DNA of 64,000 bases, taken from contig JAFVAQ010000037.1 in assembly GCA_017480495.1 (NCBI GenBank), forward strand, positions 48,629 through 112,628, in the 5' to 3' direction. Below the pieces are notes generated by a model, which saw only the letters and a list, made by a program, of their open reading frames with translations, was not told where the DNA came from and ran no database searches. This document shows, piece by piece, positions 24,545-33,968 of this stretch (positions are counted from its first letter, which is position 1; every line of letters starts with the position of its first letter). The translations under genes were made by a program, and so were the position numbers. Source of the DNA: Eubacterium sp. (lineage in GTDB: Bacteria > Bacillota > Clostridia > Lachnospirales > Lachnospiraceae).

Positions 24545-25683
24545 ACAAATTCAGAAAAGTTATAATTTTATATACAATAGTTATGTTAACCTGCATGATT
24601 ATAACTGTTTTGTCTTACATAAAGTCTAATGTCAGTTTTGATGTTCCTGGAACATATACTGATGAACAGCTGCAATTATATAAGCAGATATGGAATGGCT
24701 TAAATGAGAATATGAATGAATTTAAGCAGAAGATGCTTATATATCTGTTAGCCTTTTGGGTATTTATTATGTTCCTTGGTTACCTTCTGCTAGCATATTT
24801 CTATTTTGCAGAGATTAAGCCTATAACTCAGCTTCAGAACTATGCTACAGAAATATCAAAGGGTAATCTGGATGTACCTATTCCTGTTAATAAGAACCTC
24901 AGATTTATTGATTTTACTGAAAGCTTTGACCTCATGAGAGAAGAGCTAAAGAAGTCTAGACTGAGAGAACTAGAGGCCGAAAACGAGAAGAGGCAAATGG
25001 TAGCTGAGCTGAGTCACGACCTCAAGACTCCAATAGCTACTATTCAAGCGACTTGCGAGGTCCTTGAAATGCAGATATCAAATAAGAAGGAAGCGGGTGA
25101 TGAGCTCGGCGAGATATCTGGAATCGAGGAAAAGGTTGGATTTATTTCACAGAAAGCTGAGACAATAAATAAGCTCGTGCAAAATGTCCTACATGCAACT
25201 ATTGATGATTTGGAAGAAATATCTGTATCTGTTGAGGAGTATGATTCAAAGCTGATAGAGAACTATTTCATAAGCCTTAAGGACTATGGAAATATAATCC
25301 TTGATAATCATATCCATGAATGCCTGGTTTATATGGATAAACTCCGTATGGAACAGGTTGTAGATAATATTGTTGGAAATTCCTATAAGTATGCTGGTAC
25401 GGATATTCACGTCAGCTTTGAGGAAACAGAAGATATGCCATCTGTAAGTGGTGGCAAGGATAGATTTATCAAGATTACTGTTAGGGACTCTGGACCTGGT
25501 GTTCCGAAGGATGAACTCCCACTCGTTGTAGAAAAGTTCTACCGCGGAAGTGGAACAGAAGAGAAAAACGGTTATGGCCTCGGCCTCTACCTTGTCAAAA
25601 ACTATGTTGAAAGGCAGGGCGGAGGATTTGAATATTACAATGATAATGGATTTGTAGTTGTTATATACGTAAAGAAAGTCTAA
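24541..25683 (+). CDS. Sensor histidine kinase 2
   Basis: 380 residues. TM1 (about 7-27), an extracytoplasmic loop of ~38 residues (28-65), TM2 (about 66-90), HAMP (91-140), then the H-box ELSHDLKTPIATIQ with His159. The ATPase domain contains DSGPGVPKDELP and NGYGLGLYLVKNY. The very short outside loop resembles intramembrane-sensing kinases that work with ABC transporters (Bce-type); the pairing here is inferred. It overlaps its regulator by four bases and ends in the terminator at 25671. Confidence 0.93.
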   Translation: MNKFRKVIILYTIVMLTCMIITVLSYIKSNVSFDVPGTYTDEQLQLYKQIWNGLNENMNEFKQKMLIYLLAFWVFIMFLGYLLLAYFYFAEIKPITQLQNYATEISKGNLDVPIPVNKNLRFIDFTESFDLMREELKKSRLRELEAENEKRQMVAELSHDLKTPIATIQATCEVLEMQISNKKEAGDELGEISGIEEKVGFISQKAETINKLVQNVLHATIDDLEEISVSVEEYDSKLIENYFISLKDYGNIILDNHIHECLVYMDKLRMEQVVDNIVGNSYKYAGTDIHVSFEETEDMPSVSGGKDRFIKITVRDSGPGVPKDELPLVVEKFYRGSGTEEKNGYGLGLYLVKNYVERQGGGFEYYNDNGFVVVIYVKKV

Positions 25684-25703
25684 GAACTAGGCTTTCTTTT
25701 TTT
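25671..25703 (+). terminator. Terminator overlapping the end of kinase 2
   Basis: 12-bp stem with one G-U (AAAGAAAGTCTA / TAGGCTTTCTTT), a 5-base loop and a T run. The left arm contains the last codons and the start of the stop codon. It may also serve the convergent PHP gene. Confidence 0.75.
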
Positions 25704-25704
25704 A

Positions 25705-25750
25705 TAGCTTTATAAACTCTGGCTTCATAGCTTTATAAACTCCGGTTTCA
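25705..25750. repeat. 23-bp tandem duplication at the 3' end of the PHP gene
   Basis: Units 25705-25727 and 25728-25750 differ at two positions. Read on the minus strand, each encodes MKPEFIKL, the last residues of the PHP protein. The first copy met is used; the second copy lies after the TGA. Confidence 0.85.
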
Positions 25751-26579
25751 TTGCTTTAAAGGTACTGAAGTACCTGAAACCAATGGACTGAGCCAGTTCA
25801 GCGGCGTCCTCTATCATATAGCCAATATGTTCAGTATCGTGAGCGTCGCTTCCGAAGGTTAGAATTTCTCCGCCCTGTTCTTTATACATTTTAAGTATTT
25901 CTATATGTGGATGCATGTAGTCCATGCCTCTATACAGGCTTCCGGTATTTATTTCTATACCTTTACCATTTTCAATGATTACCTTCAGGATTTCGTGGAT
26001 CAGCTCCTTAAGCGCAGGAAAATGCCTCTTAGAAAAGGACTCGGCAGTAACCTTCTCTGGACCATATCTGAATATATAATCCAAATGACCATATACATTA
26101 TAATTACTAAAATGCTCTACATTGTAGAGAATATCTTCAAAATAATGTCTGTAGATAACATTTACGTCCTTGTAAGAACCATCTGGATTCTTAAAGGCTT
26201 CTGGATAGTAAGGATCAAGACTATCTACTACATGTGAAGAGCAGATGATGAAATCAATCCCTGGATGTTTAGTACTGTAGCTGTTTAGCTCCTCACAGGT
26301 AGAAGGCATAACACCTTGCTCTACACCTATTCTTAGATCAAAATCTGGCAGAAGTTCCATTGAAAGCTCAGAAAGAGTAGTGATATAGCTATCTATATCG
26401 AGATCAAAGGTTATATTATCTGGTGTCTCAGGGTAGTTTAGATCATTATGATCCGTAAGACATATGCTTCTGAGTCCGTGAGACTTGGCGGAAGCTATGA
26501 TATCTCGCAGCTCGGTTTCACAGTCAGAAGAGAAGAGACTATGTAAATGATAATCATATTTATTGTCTAGTTTACTCAT
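25725..26579 (-). CDS. PHP-domain phosphatase, histidinol-phosphatase type
   Basis: 284 residues. Metal-binding motifs of the PHP family are visible: YDYHLHS at residues 9-15, the CLTDHND block near 40-46, RIGVEQG near 83-89, ICSSHVVD (about 116-123), YGHLDY and a C-terminal GSDAHDTEHIGY. This is the HisK (B. subtilis-type) layout, which would dephosphorylate histidinol phosphate. No other his gene is near, so a different sugar- or nucleoside-phosphate substrate is possible. The minus-strand start follows CTGGAGA. Confidence 0.82.
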   Translation of the reverse strand: MSKLDNKYDYHLHSLFSSDCETELRDIIASAKSHGLRSICLTDHNDLNYPETPDNITFDLDIDSYITTLSELSMELLPDFDLRIGVEQGVMPSTCEELNSYSTKHPGIDFIICSSHVVDSLDPYYPEAFKNPDGSYKDVNVIYRHYFEDILYNVEHFSNYNVYGHLDYIFRYGPEKVTAESFSKRHFPALKELIHEILKVIIENGKGIEINTGSLYRGMDYMHPHIEILKMYKEQGGEILTFGSDAHDTEHIGYMIEDAAELAQSIGFRYFSTFKAMKPEFIKL

Positions 26580-26621
26580 TTTATTCTCCAGTTTTTATAT
26601 GAATTCTAGTCGTTTGATGTA

Positions 26622-26649
26622 TTTATATAACGCTATATATCATAGTAAA
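26622..26649 (-). promoter_or_regulatory. Possible promoter of the PHP gene
   Basis: On the minus strand TTTACT, a 16-base spacer and TATAAA end about 40 bases before the ATG. A moderate match only. Confidence 0.35.
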
Positions 26650-26726
26650 AGGCAATGTAATCATAAGTCAAGTGAAAAACGATGAAAAAAATTGCGCAAA
26701 ATAGAATAAATTTGACAAATACGTGC

Positions 26727-26755
26727 TTGAAATTGGCCCGAAAAAAAGTTATCAT
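26727..26755 (+). promoter_or_regulatory. Promoter of gap
   Basis: TTGAAA (26727-26732), a 17-base spacer and TATCAT (26750-26755). A TTGACA at 26712 has no -10 at the right distance. The transcript leader would be about 85 bases and contains a stem-loop. Confidence 0.5.
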
Positions 26756-26773
26756 ATTAGGGCAGAATGTTTA

Positions 26774-26814
26774 GTTGGTCGAGAAATATATTTTTTGTAT
26801 AGGATTCGGCCGAC
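26774..26814 (+). promoter_or_regulatory. Stem-loop in the gap leader
   Basis: GTTGGTCGA (26774-26782) pairs with TCGGCCGAC (26806-26814) using two wobble pairs, with an AT-rich 23-base loop. It may stabilise the mRNA or bind a regulator; it is not a known riboswitch. Confidence 0.35.
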
Positions 26815-26849
26815 ATTCATCAATATAATTTCTTAGGAGGATTTACAAA

Positions 26850-27887
26850 ATGGCAGTAAAAGTAGCGATTAATGGATTTGGACGTATCGGACGTCTTGCA
26901 TTCAGACAGATGTTTGGTGCTGAGGGATATGAGGTAGTTGCAATCAACGATCTTACAAAGCCTTCAATGCTTGCTCATCTTCTGAAGTATGATACAGCAC
27001 AGGGTGGATACGCTGGAAAGATCGGCGAGAATCTTCATACAGTTGAGGCTGATGATGATGCTAACACAATTACTGTAGATGGCAAGACACTTCAGATCTA
27101 TGCTAAGGCAGACGCTAACGAGCTTCCATGGGGAGAGATTGGTGTAGATGTAGTACTTGAGTGTACAGGTTTCTACTGCTCAAAGGATAAGTCAATGGCA
27201 CACATCAACGCTGGTGCTAAGAAGGTTGTTATTTCAGCTCCTGCTGGAAACGATCTTAAGACTATCGTTTTCTCAGTTAACAATGATACACTTACAGCAG
27301 ATGATCAGATCATCTCAGCTGCATCATGTACAACAAACTGTCTTGCACCTATGGCTAAGGCACTTAACGATTATGCTCCAATCCAGAGCGGTATCATGAG
27401 CACAATTCACGCTTACACAGGTGACCAGATGATCCTTGACGGACCACACAGAAAGGGTGACCTTAGACGTGCTAGAGCTGGTGCTGCTAACATCGTACCT
27501 AACTCAACAGGTGCTGCAAAGGCTATCGGACTTGTTATCCCAGAGCTTAACGGAAAGCTTATCGGATCAGCTCAGAGAGTTCCTGTTCCAACAGGTTCTA
27601 CAACAATCCTTACAGCTGTAGTTAAGGGCGCTGACGTAACAGTCGATGGCATCAATGCTGCAATGAAGGCTGCTGCAAGCGAGAGCTTCGGTTACAACGA
27701 GGATCCAATCGTTTCTTCAGACGTTATCGGTATGAAGTTCGGTTCACTCTTCGATGCAACACAGACTATGGTATCTAAGATCGCTGATGACCTCTATGAG
27801 GTACAGGTAGTATCATGGTATGACAATGAGAATTCTTACACATCACAGATGGTTAGAACAATCAAGTATTTCGCTGAGCTTGCATAA
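26850..27887 (+). CDS. gap: Glyceraldehyde-3-phosphate dehydrogenase
   Basis: 345 residues. Oxidises glyceraldehyde 3-phosphate to 1,3-bisphosphoglycerate, with NAD. N-terminal dinucleotide fold NGFGRIGR (residues 8-15); catalytic Cys160 in [13 protein letters not shown]; catalytic His in [11 protein letters not shown]-terminal SWYDNENSY. Codon choice is strongly biased (frequent AAC, ATC, GCT, CTT), as expected of a highly expressed gene. The start follows TTAGGAGGA. It has its own promoter and terminator ahead of pgk and tpi, so the three glycolytic genes are adjacent but probably separately transcribed. Confidence 0.98.
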   Translation: MAVKVAINGFGRIGRLAFRQMFGAEGYEVVAINDLTKPSMLAHLLKYDTAQGGYAGKIGENLHTVEADDDANTITVDGKTLQIYAKADANELPWGEIGVDVVLECTGFYCSKDKSMAHINAGAKKVVISAPAGNDLKTIVFSVNNDTLTADDQIISAASCTTNCLAPMAKALNDYAPIQSGIMSTIHAYTGDQMILDGPHRKGDLRRARAGAANIVPNSTGAAKAIGLVIPELNGKLIGSAQRVPVPTGSTTILTAVVKGADVTVDGINAAMKAAASESFGYNEDPIVSSDVIGMKFGSLFDATQTMVSKIADDLYEVQVVSWYDNENSYTSQMVRTIKYFAELA

Positions 27888-27947
27888 TAGAGTCGATTAA
27901 ATAATTAGTCGAGTATTCTAGCGGCTTTTTAAGAAGACCTAAGAAAT

Positions 27948-27983
27948 GGGTCCGACTTTTAAAGAAGTCGGACCCGTTTTTTT
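27948..27983 (+). terminator. Terminator after gap
   Basis: Perfect 11-bp G+C-rich stem GGGTCCGACTT / AAGTCGGACCC, a 6-base loop and a run of seven T. Confidence 0.9.
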
Positions 27984-28013
27984 CACAAAATACTTATAAA
28001 AGGAGGTAATAAA

Positions 28014-29225
28014 ATGTCACTAAATAAGAAATCAGTTGACGATATTAACGTAAAGGGACAGCGCGTGCTGGTTAGATGTGACTTCAACGTTCCACTTAAG
28101 GATGGAAAAATCACAGACGAGAACAGACTCGTAGCTGCACTCCCAACTATTAAAAAGCTTATCGCTGACGGTGGTAAGATAATTCTTTGCTCACACCTTG
28201 GTAAGGTTAAAACAGAAGAGGACAAGCAGACTAAGACACTTGCTCCAGTTGCAGTTCGTCTATCAGAACTTCTTGGACAGGAAGTAAAGTTCGTTCCAAA
28301 TCCAGAGGTTGTTGGACCAAATGTAGTTGAGGCAGTTAACGCTATGAATGATGGAGAAGTTATTCTTCTTGAGAATACAAGATTCCGTCCAGAAGAGACA
28401 AAGAACGGAGAGGCATTCTCTAAGGACCTTGCTTCACTTGCAGATGTATTCGTAAATGATGCCTTTGGTACAGCTCACAGAGCTCACTGCTCAAACGTAG
28501 GTGTTACAGAGTATGTTGATACAGCAGTAGTTGGATATCTGATGCAGAAGGAAATTGACTTCCTTGGAAATGCTGTAGAAAATCCAGTACGTCCTTTCGT
28601 AGCTATCCTTGGTGGTGCTAAGGTAGCTGACAAGCTTAACGTTATATCAAACCTTCTTGAGAAGTGTGATACACTTATCATCGGTGGTGGTATGGCTTAT
28701 ACATTCCTTAAGGCACAGGGCAAAGAAGTTGGACTTTCACTTGTAGATGATTCTAAAATCGATTATTGTAAGGAAATGCTTGCAAAGGCTGACTCCCTTG
28801 GCAAGAAGCTTCTCCTTCCAGTAGATACAGTTGTTGCAGCAGGCTTCCCTGACCCAATTGATGGACCTATCGATGTTGAGACAGTATCTTCAGATGCTAT
28901 CCCAGCTGATAAGGAAGGTCTTGATATCGGTGAGAAGACAAGAGAGCTCTTCGCAGAGGCTGCTAAGACAGCTAAGACGGTAGTTTGGAATGGACCTATG
29001 GGTGTATTTGAGAATCCTACACTTGCAGCAGGTACAATCGCAGTTGCTCAGGCACTTGCTGAAACAGACGCAACAACAATCATTGGTGGTGGTGATTCAG
29101 CAGCAGCTTGTAACCAGCTTGGATTTGGCGACAAGATGAGCCACATCTCAACAGGTGGTGGCGCTTCACTTGAGTTCCTTGAGGGTAAGGAACTGCCTGG
29201 TGTAGCAGCCGCAAATGACAAATAA
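28014..29225 (+). CDS. pgk: Phosphoglycerate kinase
   Basis: 403 residues. Transfers phosphate from 1,3-bisphosphoglycerate to ADP. Visible blocks are VRCDFNVPL near residue 22, the substrate loop around [19 protein letters not shown], the nucleotide-binding GGAKVADKL and the C-terminal [17 protein letters not shown] lies 7 bases before the ATG. It starts directly after the gap terminator. Its stop codon is the first base pair of the hairpin element at 29223. Confidence 0.98.
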   Translation: MSLNKKSVDDINVKGQRVLVRCDFNVPLKDGKITDENRLVAALPTIKKLIADGGKIILCSHLGKVKTEEDKQTKTLAPVAVRLSELLGQEVKFVPNPEVVGPNVVEAVNAMNDGEVILLENTRFRPEETKNGEAFSKDLASLADVFVNDAFGTAHRAHCSNVGVTEYVDTAVVGYLMQKEIDFLGNAVENPVRPFVAILGGAKVADKLNVISNLLEKCDTLIIGGGMAYTFLKAQGKEVGLSLVDDSKIDYCKEMLAKADSLGKKLLLPVDTVVAAGFPDPIDGPIDVETVSSDAIPADKEGLDIGEKTRELFAEAAKTAKTVVWNGPMGVFENPTLAAGTIAVAQALAETDATTIIGGGDSAAACNQLGFGDKMSHISTGGGASLEFLEGKELPGVAAANDK

Positions 29226-29331
29226 ATATCGCTAATTCATCCCGAATAACTGCGTTACTGCGCAGTCGACGTACGCTTATGTACGCCTTCCTGCGCAGTG
29301 CCTTGTTCTTCGGGCGACTAAGCGATATTTA
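29223..29331. repeat. 109-bp long-hairpin intergenic element between pgk and tpiA
   Basis: Outer arms TAAATATCGCT (29223-29233) and AGCGATATTTA (29321-29331) are perfectly complementary. Inner pairs are CCCGAA/TTCGGG, ACTGCGCAG/CTGCGCAGT and CGTAC/GTACG at the tip. The interior is richer in G+C and CpG than the region. There is no T run, so it is not a standard terminator. The form is that of an extragenic palindromic (REP/MITE-like) element. It begins in the pgk stop codon and ends 22 bases before tpiA. Confidence 0.65.
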
Positions 29332-29353
29332 ATCAATAAGGAGAATATAAAAA

Positions 29354-30100
29354 ATGTCTAGAAAGAAAATTATCGCAGGAAACTGGAAAATGAACATGAC
29401 TCCTTCACAGGCTGTTGAACTTGTTGCAGAGCTGAAGGATCTCGTTGTAAATGATGATGTAGATGTAGTTTACTGTGTTCCAGCTATTGATATAGTACCA
29501 GTTGTAGAGGCTGTTAAGGGTACTAACGTACAGGTTGGAGCTGAGAATATGTACTTCGAGGATAAGGGTGCTTACACAGGTGAGATTTCAGCAGAAATGC
29601 TTCTCGACGCTGGTGTTAAGTATGTTATCATCGGACATTCAGAAAGAAGAGATTACTTCAAGGAGTGTGACTGCACACTTAATAAGAAGGTTAAGAAGGC
29701 TATCGAAGCTGGTCTTACACCTATCCTTTGCTGTGGTGAGAGCCTTGAACAGAGAGAAATGGGTGTTACTATGGACTGGATCAGACTTCAGATTAAGTCA
29801 GATCTTCAGGGCGTTGCAGCTGATGATGTAAAGAATCTTGTTATCGCTTACGAACCAATCTGGGCTATCGGTACTGGTAAGACTGCTACAACTGAGCAGG
29901 CTCAGGAAGTATGTAAGGGTATCAGAGACTGCATCGCTGAGATCTATGATGCAGCAACAGCTGAGGCTGTACGTATTCAGTATGGCGGATCAGTTAATGC
30001 CGGAAATGCAGCAGAGCTTTTTGCTCAGCCTGATATTGATGGTGGTCTTGTTGGTGGTGCATCACTTAAGGCTGATTTTGGTAAGATTGTTAATTACTAA
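29354..30100 (+). CDS. tpiA: Triose-phosphate isomerase
   Basis: 248 residues. Interconverts dihydroxyacetone phosphate and glyceraldehyde 3-phosphate. Catalytic residues seen are K13 region in GNWKMN (residues 9-14), His95 in IIGHSERR and Glu167 in [12 protein letters not shown]. Phosphate loops GGSVN and GGLVGGASL lie near the end. AAGGAG precedes the ATG. It is followed by its own terminator at 30125. It is the last gene of the gap-pgk-tpi run. Confidence 0.98.
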   Translation: MSRKKIIAGNWKMNMTPSQAVELVAELKDLVVNDDVDVVYCVPAIDIVPVVEAVKGTNVQVGAENMYFEDKGAYTGEISAEMLLDAGVKYVIIGHSERRDYFKECDCTLNKKVKKAIEAGLTPILCCGESLEQREMGVTMDWIRLQIKSDLQGVAADDVKNLVIAYEPIWAIGTGKTATTEQAQEVCKGIRDCIAEIYDAATAEAVRIQYGGSVNAGNAAELFAQPDIDGGLVGGASLKADFGKIVNY

Positions 30101-30124
30101 AATATATGTTTTTAGTACTTATTT

Positions 30125-30155
30125 GGGAGTATGTCTTCGGACATGCTCCCTTTTA
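30125..30155 (+). terminator. Terminator after tpiA
   Basis: 11-bp stem with one G-U (GGGAGTATGTC / GACATGCTCCC), a TTCG tetraloop and TTTT. Confidence 0.85.
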
Positions 30156-30246
30156 TATAATAGGGAAATGCTATTTTATATATTATTTCGGCTGATTTCA
30201 GGAGGCGATGGCGGTTAGAGAAAGAAAAACAATAAGCTATTACACC

Positions 30247-30275
30247 TTGCTAAAATGACAGTATTTGTGTATACT
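30247..30275 (+). promoter_or_regulatory. Promoter of mscL
   Basis: TTGCTA (30247-30252), a 17-base spacer and TATACT (30270-30275), about 47 bases before the start codon. Confidence 0.5.
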
Positions 30276-30321
30276 AAAACAAGTATATACTATTAAATCT
30301 AATGAAAGGGAAGGTATTTTT

Positions 30322-30747
30322 ATGAAAAAGTTTTTAGAGGAGTTTAAAGAGTTTGCCCTTAAGGGTAATGTAATGGATATGGCTATCGGTGTTATCATAG
30401 GTGGCGCATTTGGTGCTATCATAACAGCACTTTGTGATAGTTTTATCAATCCACTTATTAACAGTATTGGTGGTGCAGATATTGGCGGATCCATTAAGCT
30501 TCCATGGGTTGACTACTCAGGACTTGATGCAGAGACAGTTAAAACACTCACACTTAATTATGGTGATTTTTTATCAGCAGTTATCAACTTCCTTATTATT
30601 GCTCTAGTTCTTTTCCTTATGCTTAAGGGTATGAACAAGCTTATGAGCCTTAAGAAGAAGGAAGAGGAAGAGCCAGAGGCAGATCCAGAGCCAACTAAGG
30701 AAGAGGTTCTTCTGACAGAAATTAGAGATCTTCTTAAGAATAAGTAA
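30322..30747 (+). CDS. mscL: Large-conductance mechanosensitive channel
   Basis: 141 residues. Opens under membrane tension to release solutes on osmotic downshock. The N-terminus MKKFLEEFKEFALKGNVMDM, followed by AIGVIIGGAFGAIITAL, is the MscL pore helix TM1. TM2 is near residues 87-107 and a charged C-terminal helix (EIRDLLKNK) follows. The frame is open further upstream, but the ATG at 30322 gives the family start and has GGGAAGG at 7 bases. Confidence 0.96.
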   Translation: MKKFLEEFKEFALKGNVMDMAIGVIIGGAFGAIITALCDSFINPLINSIGGADIGGSIKLPWVDYSGLDAETVKTLTLNYGDFLSAVINFLIIALVLFLMLKGMNKLMSLKKKEEEEPEADPEPTKEEVLLTEIRDLLKNK

Positions 30748-30814
30748 AAAACGATTGCATTATTAGATTTTGTGTGGTATTATCACTTGGTATGATTTTT
30801 AGGAGGACATATTG

Positions 30815-31048
30815 ATGCAGATCGCACTTACAATAGCTTTTATAATTATATCGGTAGTACTCGCAATTCTAGTACTTAGCCAGGAAGGAAAGGACAACGG
30901 ATTCACAGGTACATTTACAGGATCAGTTGATACTTACTGGGCTAAGAATAAGAAGCATTCCAAAGAAGCTCGTATTCAGAGAGCTACAGCAATTCTTGGT
31001 GCATTATTCATTATTGTAGCTGCACTGCTTAGTTCAAAGTGGATGTAA
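30815..31048 (+). CDS. secG: Preprotein translocase subunit SecG
   Basis: 77 residues with two membrane helices (about 3-20 and 58-75) around the conserved loop LVLSQEGKDNGFTGTFTG. Partner of SecYE in protein export at the membrane. ATG 30815 is 8 bases after AGGAGG; the TTG just before it is too close. Position just upstream of rnr and smpB is the common Firmicutes order secG-rnr-smpB-ssrA. Closed by the terminator at 31068. Confidence 0.93.
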   Translation: MQIALTIAFIIISVVLAILVLSQEGKDNGFTGTFTGSVDTYWAKNKKHSKEARIQRATAILGALFIIVAALLSSKWM

Positions 31049-31067
31049 GCTATAACAAAGTTTTTTC

Positions 31068-31100
31068 AAGGGTACTTACATTTGTAAGTACCCTTTTTTT
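31068..31100 (+). terminator. Terminator after secG
   Basis: Perfect 12-bp stem AAGGGTACTTAC / GTAAGTACCCTT, a 4-base loop and a T run. Confidence 0.88.
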
Positions 31101-31148
31101 GCAAATTATTGTATTGACTTAACATTGATTAGAAACTAGAGGATAAAA

Positions 31149-33329
31149 ATGGAAAATATAGAATACACAGAAAAAGAACTGGAAATGTATGAAAAACTGA
31201 AGACTCAGATGTCTGAAAATAACTATAGACCACTTAAGTTTAAGGAACTGTGTTATCTCTATGACATATCGTCTGAGGAAGATAAGACAGACTTTCTGAA
31301 CCTTCTTAATAAGCTATGCGATGAGGTTAAGCTTATCAAGACTAAGAATGATAGATATATGCTGCCGCCAAGGGGAGTTATGGTAGGAATATATAACTCC
31401 ACTAGACGTGGCTTTGGCTTCGTTACAGTAGAAGGTTACGACGAGGATTTCTTTATTCCTGCTAAGGATAGTCTAAATGCTTTTCATGGTGATAAGGTTC
31501 TGATTAATGAAGTTAGCGGACAACGTGGACCTCGTAAAGAGGCTAGAATCACTAGGATTCTGTCTCGTAATACTACAGAGATACTAGGTGTATATCAGCA
31601 GTGTGATAATTATGGCTTCGTTATTCCTAATAACAAGAAGATAGCAGATGACATTTATATTCCAAAGCATGCTTCTGGAAATGCGGTTACAGGCAGTGTT
31701 GTTATTGTGGATATATCTGACTTTGGAAATGAGAAGAAGTCGCCAGAAGGATCTATCAGTGAGGTTATAGGTCATATCGATGATCCTAAGACGGATATAC
31801 TTCAGGTTGTGAAGGCGTACGGAATTCCAGTTGATTTTCCTGACGATGTTGAGAGACAGCTGGATGATATACCTAACGAAGTAAGTGAGGAAGATAAGGT
31901 TGGCAGGAGAGACTTCCGTGACCTTTATACAGTTACTATAGATGGTGAGGATGCGAAGGATCTGGATGATGCCATTACTCTTGAATATAGCGATGGGGTT
32001 TATCATTTAGGCGTTCATATAGCTGACGTCTCGAACTATGTTACTGAGGGCTCGCCACTGGATAAGGAGGCTCTTAAGAGAGGAACTAGTAACTATCTTG
32101 TTGATAGTGTTATTCCTATGCTACCTCACAAGCTTTCAAATGGTATATGTTCTCTAAATCATGACGTAGACAGACTCACACTTTCTTGCCTAATGGATAT
32201 AGATGAGAATGGTAAGGTTCTCAGCCATGAGATAGTAGAAGGCCTTATAAATGTAAATGAGAGGATGAACTATAATGATGTGGCGACTATTCTTACAGGT
32301 GAGTGTCCTCATCCAGAGATAGTTGAAGAGGATCCTTCCAGAGACTATGACGGCTTAATGAAGAGATATGACTATCTAATTCCTATGTTCAGACGTATGC
32401 TGGAGCTATCAGAGATAATAAGAGCTGCTAGAGAGAAGAGAGGCTCTATAGATTTTGATGTGGCTGAAACAAAGATTATTGTTGATTCTGAAGGGGTTCC
32501 GGTTGATATACATCCTTACGATAGAAACTGCGCTACAAAGCTTATAGAAGACTTCATGCTTATGGCAAATGAGACAGTGGCGGAAGAATATTATTGGAGC
32601 GAGCTTCCATTTGAATATAGAATACACGAGGTTCCACTTCAGGAAAAGGTTGATCTCTTAAGAGATGCTATTCGCAACTTTAAGCTTTATTTCAAGGTTA
32701 GCAGAGACAAAATGCATCCGAAGGAGTATCAGAAGCTGCTAAATGAGATAAAGGATCAGCCTTATGAGGCGCTTGTTACTAAGATGACACTTAGATCTAT
32801 GCAACAGGCCAGATATTCTACTGAGTGTGTGGGACATTTTGGACTCGCTTGCAAATACTATTGTCACTTTACATCGCCTATCAGAAGATATCCTGACCTT
32901 CAGATACATCGTATAATTAAGGAAAATCTTCACGGCAAGCTGGATGAAAATAGAATTAGACATTATTCCAGACTTCTTCCAAAGGTTTCAGAGGATAACT
33001 CTGCTAAGGAGAGAAGAGCGGTTGATGCCGAGAGAGATGTAGTAAAACTTAAGCAGATAGAATATATGTCAAATCATATAGGTGAAGAGTTTGACGGTAT
33101 AGTATCAGGCTTTACGGGTCAGAATATATTTGTTGAGCTTCCAAATACAGTAGAAGGAGCTGTGAGAATAGCTTCTATGACAGAGGATTACTATGATTAC
33201 TATGAGGATAGATTTGAGATGGTCGGCAAGACAACTGGAAAGATCTACAAGCTCGGAGATAAAGTAAGAGTCAGAGTTGAGAGATGTGATAAGATTGATA
33301 GAGTTATTGATTTTAGCTTTGTAAATTAG
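31149..33329 (+). CDS. rnr: Ribonuclease R
   Basis: 726 residues. A 3'-5' exoribonuclease of the RNB family that degrades structured RNA and works with tmRNA on stalled mRNAs. Order: N-terminal helix-turn-helix (1-70), cold-shock domains (about 75-225), RNB catalytic domain (about 255-590) with the metal-binding aspartates in DGEDAKDLDDAITL, then a C-terminal S1 domain from about 640 (FDGIVSGFTGQNIFVEL). The protein is shorter than E. coli RNase R because it lacks the long basic tail. smpB follows after 48 bases. Confidence 0.96.
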   Translation: MENIEYTEKELEMYEKLKTQMSENNYRPLKFKELCYLYDISSEEDKTDFLNLLNKLCDEVKLIKTKNDRYMLPPRGVMVGIYNSTRRGFGFVTVEGYDEDFFIPAKDSLNAFHGDKVLINEVSGQRGPRKEARITRILSRNTTEILGVYQQCDNYGFVIPNNKKIADDIYIPKHASGNAVTGSVVIVDISDFGNEKKSPEGSISEVIGHIDDPKTDILQVVKAYGIPVDFPDDVERQLDDIPNEVSEEDKVGRRDFRDLYTVTIDGEDAKDLDDAITLEYSDGVYHLGVHIADVSNYVTEGSPLDKEALKRGTSNYLVDSVIPMLPHKLSNGICSLNHDVDRLTLSCLMDIDENGKVLSHEIVEGLINVNERMNYNDVATILTGECPHPEIVEEDPSRDYDGLMKRYDYLIPMFRRMLELSEIIRAAREKRGSIDFDVAETKIIVDSEGVPVDIHPYDRNCATKLIEDFMLMANETVAEEYYWSELPFEYRIHEVPLQEKVDLLRDAIRNFKLYFKVSRDKMHPKEYQKLLNEIKDQPYEALVTKMTLRSMQQARYSTECVGHFGLACKYYCHFTSPIRRYPDLQIHRIIKENLHGKLDENRIRHYSRLLPKVSEDNSAKERRAVDAERDVVKLKQIEYMSNHIGEEFDGIVSGFTGQNIFVELPNTVEGAVRIASMTEDYYDYYEDRFEMVGKTTGKIYKLGDKVRVRVERCDKIDRVIDFSFVN

Positions 33330-33377
33330 AAATGCTATTCTGAACAAAGCGAAGAATCTTTTGATTGGAGTAAAGAA

Positions 33378-33845
33378 ATGGCTAAGGAAAAAGGGACTAG
33401 ACTTATAGCAAACAACAAAAAAGCTTACCATGACTATTTTATAGATGAAACCTATGAAGCAGGTATTGAACTTGCCGGATCAGAGGTTAAGTCACTTAGA
33501 CAGGGAAACTGCAGCATTAAGGAATCCTATGTATCTATAGACAAAGGACAGGTTTACATAAATAAGATGCATATAAATCCTTATGAAAAGGGAAATATAT
33601 TTAATAAGGATCCTCTTCGTAAGAGAAAGCTCCTTCTTCACAAGTACGAGATTAATAAGCTTATTGGACGTACTAAGGAGAAGGGATATACCATAGTTCC
33701 GCTTAAGGTTTATTTTAACGGAAGCCTTGTGAAGGTTGAGATAGGCCTGGCACGTGGTAAGAAGTTATATGATAAGAGAGAGGATATAGCTAAGAAGGAT
33801 CAAAAGCGTGAGGCTGAAAGAGATTTCAAGGTTAAATTCCGCTAA
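33378..33845 (+). CDS. smpB: SsrA-binding protein SmpB
   Basis: 155 residues. Binds the tRNA-like part of tmRNA and delivers it to stalled ribosomes. Visible features are the OB-fold core [34 protein letters not shown] and the basic C-terminal tail ([17 protein letters not shown]) that enters the mRNA channel. TTGGAG precedes the ATG. It lies between rnr and, after one small gene, ssrA. Confidence 0.97.
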   Translation: MAKEKGTRLIANNKKAYHDYFIDETYEAGIELAGSEVKSLRQGNCSIKESYVSIDKGQVYINKMHINPYEKGNIFNKDPLRKRKLLLHKYEINKLIGRTKEKGYTIVPLKVYFNGSLVKVEIGLARGKKLYDKREDIAKKDQKREAERDFKVKFR

Positions 33846-33880
33846 ATCATATATGGAGAGTACTGTAAAGCAAAAATATC

Positions 33881-33910
33881 TTGATTTATATATACTAAAT
33901 GGTATATGAT
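33881..33910 (+). promoter_or_regulatory. Possible promoter of the small membrane protein/ssrA unit
   Basis: TTGATT, an 18-base spacer and TATGAT, about 60 bases before the ATG at 33969. A moderate match. Confidence 0.35.
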
Positions 33911-33968
33911 AATCGTTGGTCTTTGGGGTAATCAGAGGCTTATCAAGAATTATATCGAGGTAAAAATT

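Noticed and set aside
10076-25683. Prophage or integrative element
   Set aside because: No integrase, transposase, relaxase or tRNA-flanking att repeats were seen at either border; codon use is like the rest of the window.
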